A DNA stretch of 64,000 bases from Onchidella celtica (Eukaryota > Mollusca > Gastropoda > Systellommatophora > Onchidiidae): contig OZ007582.1 in assembly GCA_963931925.1 (NCBI GenBank), positions 37,473,617-37,537,616 of the forward strand, given 5' to 3'. A model generated the notes under the pieces. That model worked only from the letters and a program-made list of their open reading frames with translations. It was not told the origin of the DNA and did no database searches. The position numbers and the translations under genes were made by a program. Positions 59,321-64,000 of the stretch are shown here, piece by piece (the first letter of the stretch is position 1; each line of letters starts with the position of its first letter).

Positions 59321-59735
59321 AACGAATTATTAATGCATGCAAAACCGCTCTGCAATCTGCATGCGCTAGAGCGAGTTCTTCAAAATTTTACCGCGATCAG
59401 GGCGCCCAAATGCGCGCCTTGTCAGTCGGAGATCTGACACTTGTTCTTTTGCCGCAAACGCAAAACGAACTCCTTCTAACTTGGAAGGGACCATACAGAG
59501 TCCATAAGAGACTCTCCAGAGTGAATTATTTGATAGATATTCGCGGGCAGAGGAAAATATTCCATATTAATATGCTTAAAAAGTACCTGCCTAGCGATGA
59601 TCGTCGTAACAGCAACTCCGTTCATGTCGTCCCAAGGGCCAACGCGGCTTTAGTTACTGTCGACGACCAGGACCCTTTGAGTATCGACAAATCGTTGCCC
59701 ATATTACAGGCCACCGAAAGTATAAACGATGTTAA
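59305..59735 (+). pseudogene. pol: Element F integrase C-terminal fragment
   Basis: Frame with VVDLRQRIINA, SSKFYRDQGAQMR, LSVGDLTLVLLPQ, TWKGPYRVHKRL and HINMLKKYLP, the GPY-type C-terminal module of gypsy integrase, collinear with the corresponding segment of C and D. It ends SINDV at a solo-LTR-like insertion. The remaining homologous frame resumes at 60659. Start codons within the open frame (for example 59242) are artefacts of the snap-back arm. Confidence 0.8.
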
Positions 59736-60658
59736 TGTAACACAGGAACGGGACCGAGCGGGTCTCTCTCTATCTATAGCTATCTAATCTGACACCAAAT
59801 ATGTAACAGGGACGGGGAACACGAGCGGTCGCTCTATAGCTATCTCACACAAACAAACATACAAACAAAACTATCAGGTTTTGAGAGGACAACAATTTTA
59901 TTAAAAAAGAAAAGGAAAAAAACAAATCAAATGATAAACACATTACAATAAACCAGGACAATAAACCACAATACAATAAACACAAGACAATACAATAAAC
60001 CACAATAAGCAGTACAATAAACAGTACAATAAACAAGACAATACAATAAACAAGACAATACGATAAACCCAACCGATAGGCGCGGTGAATTAACCAAATG
60101 AATTCACACTTGATCTACATCATCAGAGCTGGCACTTCACAAATCTTGAAATCTTCTTTTACTTTTATGTCAGTCTGGGCGGAATGACACGTCCTGCTGT
60201 CTTGAAGACTTGGGTGGAACTGACTGACCCACGCTATCATCTATGCGTCACCCAAAAACACGCAACCCATTTACTCCTTACAGTTCACTAAGTGCAAATT
60301 CTAATAAAACATTAAAACAAATAAAAACATTTTTAAAAGCTACCGTCTTGCTCGTGTATGTTGTAAATACACCATCTTAATAAAATATTACTAAACAAGA
60401 TAAATACTAAACAAACTTATAATGTAGTGATACATAACAAGATTCTACTTCTGGCACCAAGGATGGTCACTTAAATTGACCAATCCTGGACAATACAGAC
60501 AACGCTTAGATCATGGTTTAAAATTCGCGCAGTGAGCAGATCAGTCGGGAATGTTACTCAACACTGCATGACTCATGTCAAGTGCACGATCAAACAATAA
60601 GGGGAGATTATCTATGGTTTCTGTGTGGTTACTTCCCGTCAAGGTTCACCCCATTACA
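59736..60658 (-). mobile_element. Minus-strand LTR remnant with residual primer-binding site
   Basis: 923 bp between ttaa copies (59732-59735, 60659-60662) interrupts element F coding sequence, which reads through cleanly when it is removed. On the minus strand it begins TGTAATGGGG at 60658. An LTR of about 857 bp ends CTGTTACA at 59802, followed by tatttggtgtcagatta (tRNA-Leu-type site). A ~50-bp second copy of the LTR end, finishing TGTTACA at 59736, follows. So nearly the whole internal region and second LTR were deleted. AATAAA-rich tandem (caataaac)n-like sequence fills 59945-60070 on the plus strand. Confidence 0.75.
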
Positions 60659-60792
60659 TTAATATCAATGATGAGCTTGCGCCGTCGCAGAAACAGGATC
60701 TTACACACCTGCTCCAAGAATTTGCAACGGTGTTCACTGATTTGCCGGGTTGTACGTCTTTAGTCCAACATGTAATACGACTCCAGACCATA
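60659..60792 (+). pseudogene. pol: Element F RT N-terminal fragment
   Basis: Encodes ININDELAPSQKQDL...TVFTDLPGCTSLVQH and IRLQT, equivalent to the linker just before RT in A-D (for example EEYKDIFTDVPGLTDLIKH in C). Its position after the integrase module shows the Gmr1 order. The homology stops abruptly near 60792. Confidence 0.75.
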
Positions 60793-61673
60793 GAAGTAGG
60801 AAGTACATAGAAGAGTAAGCACGGGGATCCGGTATTCGTCAATGCGGGGGCCGCCATCTTGGTGCCAGTGTAGGGCAAGTGGGTGATCCCACTGCGCCGT
60901 GAACCGAGCGAGCAGTCACCTACACTAGCAATAGTAGCAGTAGCACAAGGGGAGGGGGAAATGGAAAGGCATGGCAATGAAACCGACTGAACGATAAAAT
61001 TCATAGGGATCTGAGTTCTTACTATCCTCATGGAATAATTTCTAAACAATGATAACCTGATCCTTCGTTCTAGATCTAGATCGATTGGAAAGCTACCCCC
61101 GCCCTAACCGCTTTCTCTCTCTTTCTCAATCTCTCTTGTCTGCACCCAAAAGTAGAATAATTGATAGACTTCGGAGATGAAATAATTCTAAAATATACCC
61201 AGATACTAATAATTTACCCAGGATTTAGAATACCCTTTCATTACCTGTATATATGTGCTATAACAACAATGGACGCATGATTTCAGTTTAGGAAAAGGTG
61301 GGGTTCTGAAGTGGATTACAACCACTTTCATAGCCCACACTATCGATGATAAGAGTGATTATTACGGTGTCTTCGATGGTATTTAAGATCATGACATTAA
61401 AAAACAAACAATTACAAGTAATCACCACAAAAGCTGAAATTGTTCATTCTTTTAAAAACGATAATTTTGTCTGCTGTAGTAAAAGCACGGACTAAGTTGT
61501 AGTGTAAGTACTTGGACTTACTTGAGTCATTAGACTAATCAGCCCACCAAATAGGGTGCCATTAATGCAATTTTAAAAAAAAGGAATGTTGAGGATTATT
61601 ATCTCAACCAGATAGGAAATTTCACACCAAGAAACAGACCAATATGTCACGAGCAGAGTTAGGGTCTTGGGGA
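60793..61673. other. Unannotated spacer before element E LTR
   Basis: Starts with a GC-rich stretch (gcgggggccgccatcttgg) and continues AT-rich; no gene or element end recognised. Confidence 0.4.
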
Positions 61674-62869
61674 TGTTACGACTGCACGAGAGGCAGCTAA
61701 CTCACACTCGGACACAACCACACAAGAAAAGTACTAAATAACTAGAGCGTATATATGTCAGGCCGGTCAGGCCATAGTTTACATAAATATTAATAACAAA
61801 ACAAAAGACAATAGAGGTATATATTCAAACCAAAAACTCTAATTAATAACTTAACCAATGATATTCATGTAACTATGGAGGTACTGCAATCAATAGTAAA
61901 TAGGTATATTATACGAAACTGGATATCAATTTAAAGTGACAGTTGAGTCGCCACTGGCCAGTCGCCAGGCAAACTCTCCATAAATCATATGGGCTTAAAT
62001 GTTAGGAGAGCCCAGTACGTTCAACGCCTACAGAAGCACTCTTCGGCTTGTAGGTAATTTAAGCAGTTGCCAAAAGACTATATTTTATGCACAATCACTA
62101 TTCAATTCATCAACAATGTGCTATATTATTCCAATCATACTATGGCAATAGATCTATCATACAGGACACTCGTGGTCGAGTGCCAGCTGGGGTTTCCTTA
62201 GTCTTCCTATGAGGCTGTAGTTCTCTCTCTATCTCCGATCTCTATTATACTTGAATAATTAAGATATATTACCATTGCTCACGCCTACTGAGAGGCGCGA
62301 ACATCAAAATAGCGCAGCGTGGGCTTTCAAAGGTCAGCCCACTCAGACCTTTCTTTCTAGAGCTCAGTCAGTCCGTTAGCAAGGACTTCTTAGTCTTCAG
62401 ACCACACAGTTCAGGTACTGGCCAACCGGAGATACTTCACGAAACGATGCTTCTCTCGTCTGTATTCACCTAATCTGAACGTTACACGATGTTATATACT
62501 ATCTAACTACCCAGCGTGCTAGTCCGCTGGCCCAATTAGTTCAGCTATCTCATAGGTCGAAACCTCCCACCATTTTAACTGTAGTAATACGTCTGCACTA
62601 TTCTACCAGCCAGTTAACGTGCAAAACTTGTCTAGTCATACTTAACAATGTCAACTGTCCCCACCTTGTTTCACCCCTACTCCATTACTTATTAATCACG
62701 AACATTAAAACCCACAAGCGTGAATCTAACAGTTTAACTTTACATTTATTTACTCACCAACTATAATTTGGCGAGGACCGTTCAAGGCCACCAGCCAATT
62801 TCTCATGGCCCTGGTAAACAACAACAACTCACTCTCTGCGTGAGTTTTAATAATATCCGAATCATGACA
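61674..62869 (-). repeat. Element E 3' LTR (left end tentative)
   Basis: Minus-strand TGTCATGATTC begins right after the purine tract, giving a firm boundary at 62869. The other end is placed at 61674 only because a TGTTACG/CGTAACA terminus occurs there at a plausible length (1196 bp). The partner LTR is outside the window. Confidence 0.5.
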
Positions 62870-63488
62870 CATCCCCCACCCCAGTTAAAATTTGCAATTT
62901 TAACGATATAAATTATTATCGTAAAGGGAAGGCATGAGTCGAGAAATTGCTCGAAAGGTTAACTTAACTAAGAATACTAGGTAATAACTAAGACTAGTAC
63001 TAAAGTTGAAAAAAACCTACAGGACGGGTATCATTGATGGACAAAACTTCATGAAAATCTTAAGGCTCCGTCCAAAAGTATATATCTCTCTGAGGATTAA
63101 ATCTTACCTCTAAATAGGTAGACATTAACAATCATAACTCTAAAATTTTAGAGTACAACACTGATCCTGTGCGAATGTCATCAGGAATGCATACATACAA
63201 TGAATAATACTCAAGAAAAGATAACTATAGTAGCATCGATGGCATTAGTGGATCTGGACTCCTGGTCTGCCATGATCTTCTCGTCCTCGACCCTGGGCAA
63301 CAACGTCTGGTGTGGCCAAAATACGGGTCGACGTCAGTAAAATAGCTGTTGGAACAAAGGAAAGCACAGGGGTAGGTGAAAAGTGTTCACAATGGGTGAA
63401 CAATATGTGATACCATCCCTCGGTCTCTGAATGAGGTGCTAATCAGTATCCAACGCCAATACATATGACAGACTAAAATACAACAAGA
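62870..63488 (-). other. Element E 3' untranslated region and polypurine tract
   Basis: Noncoding between the pol stop and the LTR. The tract next to the LTR is nearly the same as that of element B. Confidence 0.6.
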
Positions 63489-64000
63489 TTAAGGTAACCG
63501 TGATAATAGGTCGGCATGGACATTATCTCCACCAGGAATGGCCTTTGTAATGAAGCGGTATTCCTGAAGGGCCAGACTCCATCTGGTCAAACGAGCGTTC
63601 TTGGCTCGGTTCGATTTTAAAAATAACAACGGTTTATGGTCTGTCTCGATGACGAATTCTGTCATAAGTAGGTAGCGGGAAAACGCGTCTACGGCGTATA
63701 CAATCGCCAGGCATTCTCGCTCTATAATAGCGTATCTCTGCTCTCTCGGAAGTAATTTCCGGCTAGCGTACATACAAGGGCGCAATAAGCCATCTCTTTC
63801 CTGAAGCAAAACAGCTCCAATTCCCTGGTCCGACGCGTCAGTTCGGACGGTGAAGGTGCGCCTAATATTCGGTAGTATAAGCAGCGGCGAACTGGAGAAC
63901 AGTTGCTGCACTGTCGCGAGCGCGGTGGCGCACTGCGTATTCCAGGTAATTTTGTTGGGTCTGTCTTTTCTTGTAAGATCGGATAACGGGGCCGTAAGGG
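63489..64000 (-). CDS. pol: Element E Pol, RT connection and RNase H (partial)
   Basis: The minus-strand frame is open from the window edge to the stop at 63489. It starts APLSDLTRKDRPNKITW (RT connection), then RNase H with RTDASDQGIGAVLLQ, ERECLAIVYAV and ETDHKPLLFL, ending HADLLSRLP. A GTG at 63911 is not a start; the frame continues upstream beyond the window. It is distinct from the RNase H of A-D, so a separate family. Confidence 0.88.
   Translation of the reverse strand, partial: LTAPLSDLTRKDRPNKITWNTQCATALATVQQLFSSSPLLILPNIRRTFTVRTDASDQGIGAVLLQERDGLLRPCMYASRKLLPREQRYAIIERECLAIVYAVDAFSRYLLMTEFVIETDHKPLLFLKSNRAKNARLTRWSLALQEYRFITKAIPGGDNVHADLLSRLP

Larger units (their letters stand above)
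61674..64000 (-). mobile_element. Element E: gypsy element, 3' part, running off the right edge
   Basis: Reading on the minus strand from the window edge: RT connection, RNase H, stop, about 600 nt untranslated region, purine tract (ggggtgggggatg, plus 62870-62882) and a 3' LTR. RNase H is the last domain before the LTR, as in A-D. Confidence 0.8.

Noticed and set aside
59845..60072. Minus-strand frame rich in Ile/Val/Leu/Cys resembling a membrane protein
   Set aside because: It is a translation of the (caataaac)-type tandem repeat in the LTR remnant.

Overview
The window is transposon-dense nuclear DNA from an animal, most likely a marine invertebrate. The evidence is nested Ty3/gypsy LTR retrotransposons, Harbinger- and Mutator-type DNA transposon debris, a tRNA-derived SINE, and long GATA/CTAT, GTCT, AG and trinucleotide microsatellites. 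There is no operon-like gene packing and no convincing host gene. The species cannot be fixed from sequence alone.

Layout. 1-11069: a tandem chain of a 3613-bp unit, read here as alternating 2.51-kb LTRs and 1.10-kb internal regions of one non-autonomous gypsy-type element (LTR-int-LTR-int-LTR-int-LTR, entered inside the first LTR). 11679-33669: a three-level nest. Element A (650-bp LTRs, target duplication gacag) is interrupted in its 3' LTR by element B (minus strand, 872-bp LTRs, target duplication tagac). B is interrupted in its reverse transcriptase by element C (plus strand, 1381-bp LTRs, target duplication accat). Removing C and B restores a 650-bp A LTR and a continuous B reading frame across C. 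35547-42992: element D, a close relative of C, with target duplication gatat. C and D each carry one uninterrupted gag-pol frame.

43000-64000 is older debris: a tRNA-derived SINE, an A-like LTR fragment, a hairpin of 185-bp inverted repeats, two inverted copies of a 1.2-kb repeat, a Mutator-like transposon remnant, an old copy of the array LTR split by a PIF/Harbinger-type element, a single exon resembling an integrase-derived gene, a gypsy remnant (F) cut by a minus-strand LTR remnant, and the 3' end of element E running off the right edge.

The unifying observation is pol domain order. A, B, C and D all read Gag - zinc knuckles - protease - integrase - reverse transcriptase - RNase H, the copia-like order known from the Gmr1 group of Ty3/gypsy elements, not the usual gypsy order with integrase last. 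F (integrase C-terminus then RT N-terminus) and E (RNase H is the last domain before the 3' LTR) fit the same order. So about six distinct members of this rearranged lineage sit in one 64-kb window, at least two of them (C, D) looking coding-competent.
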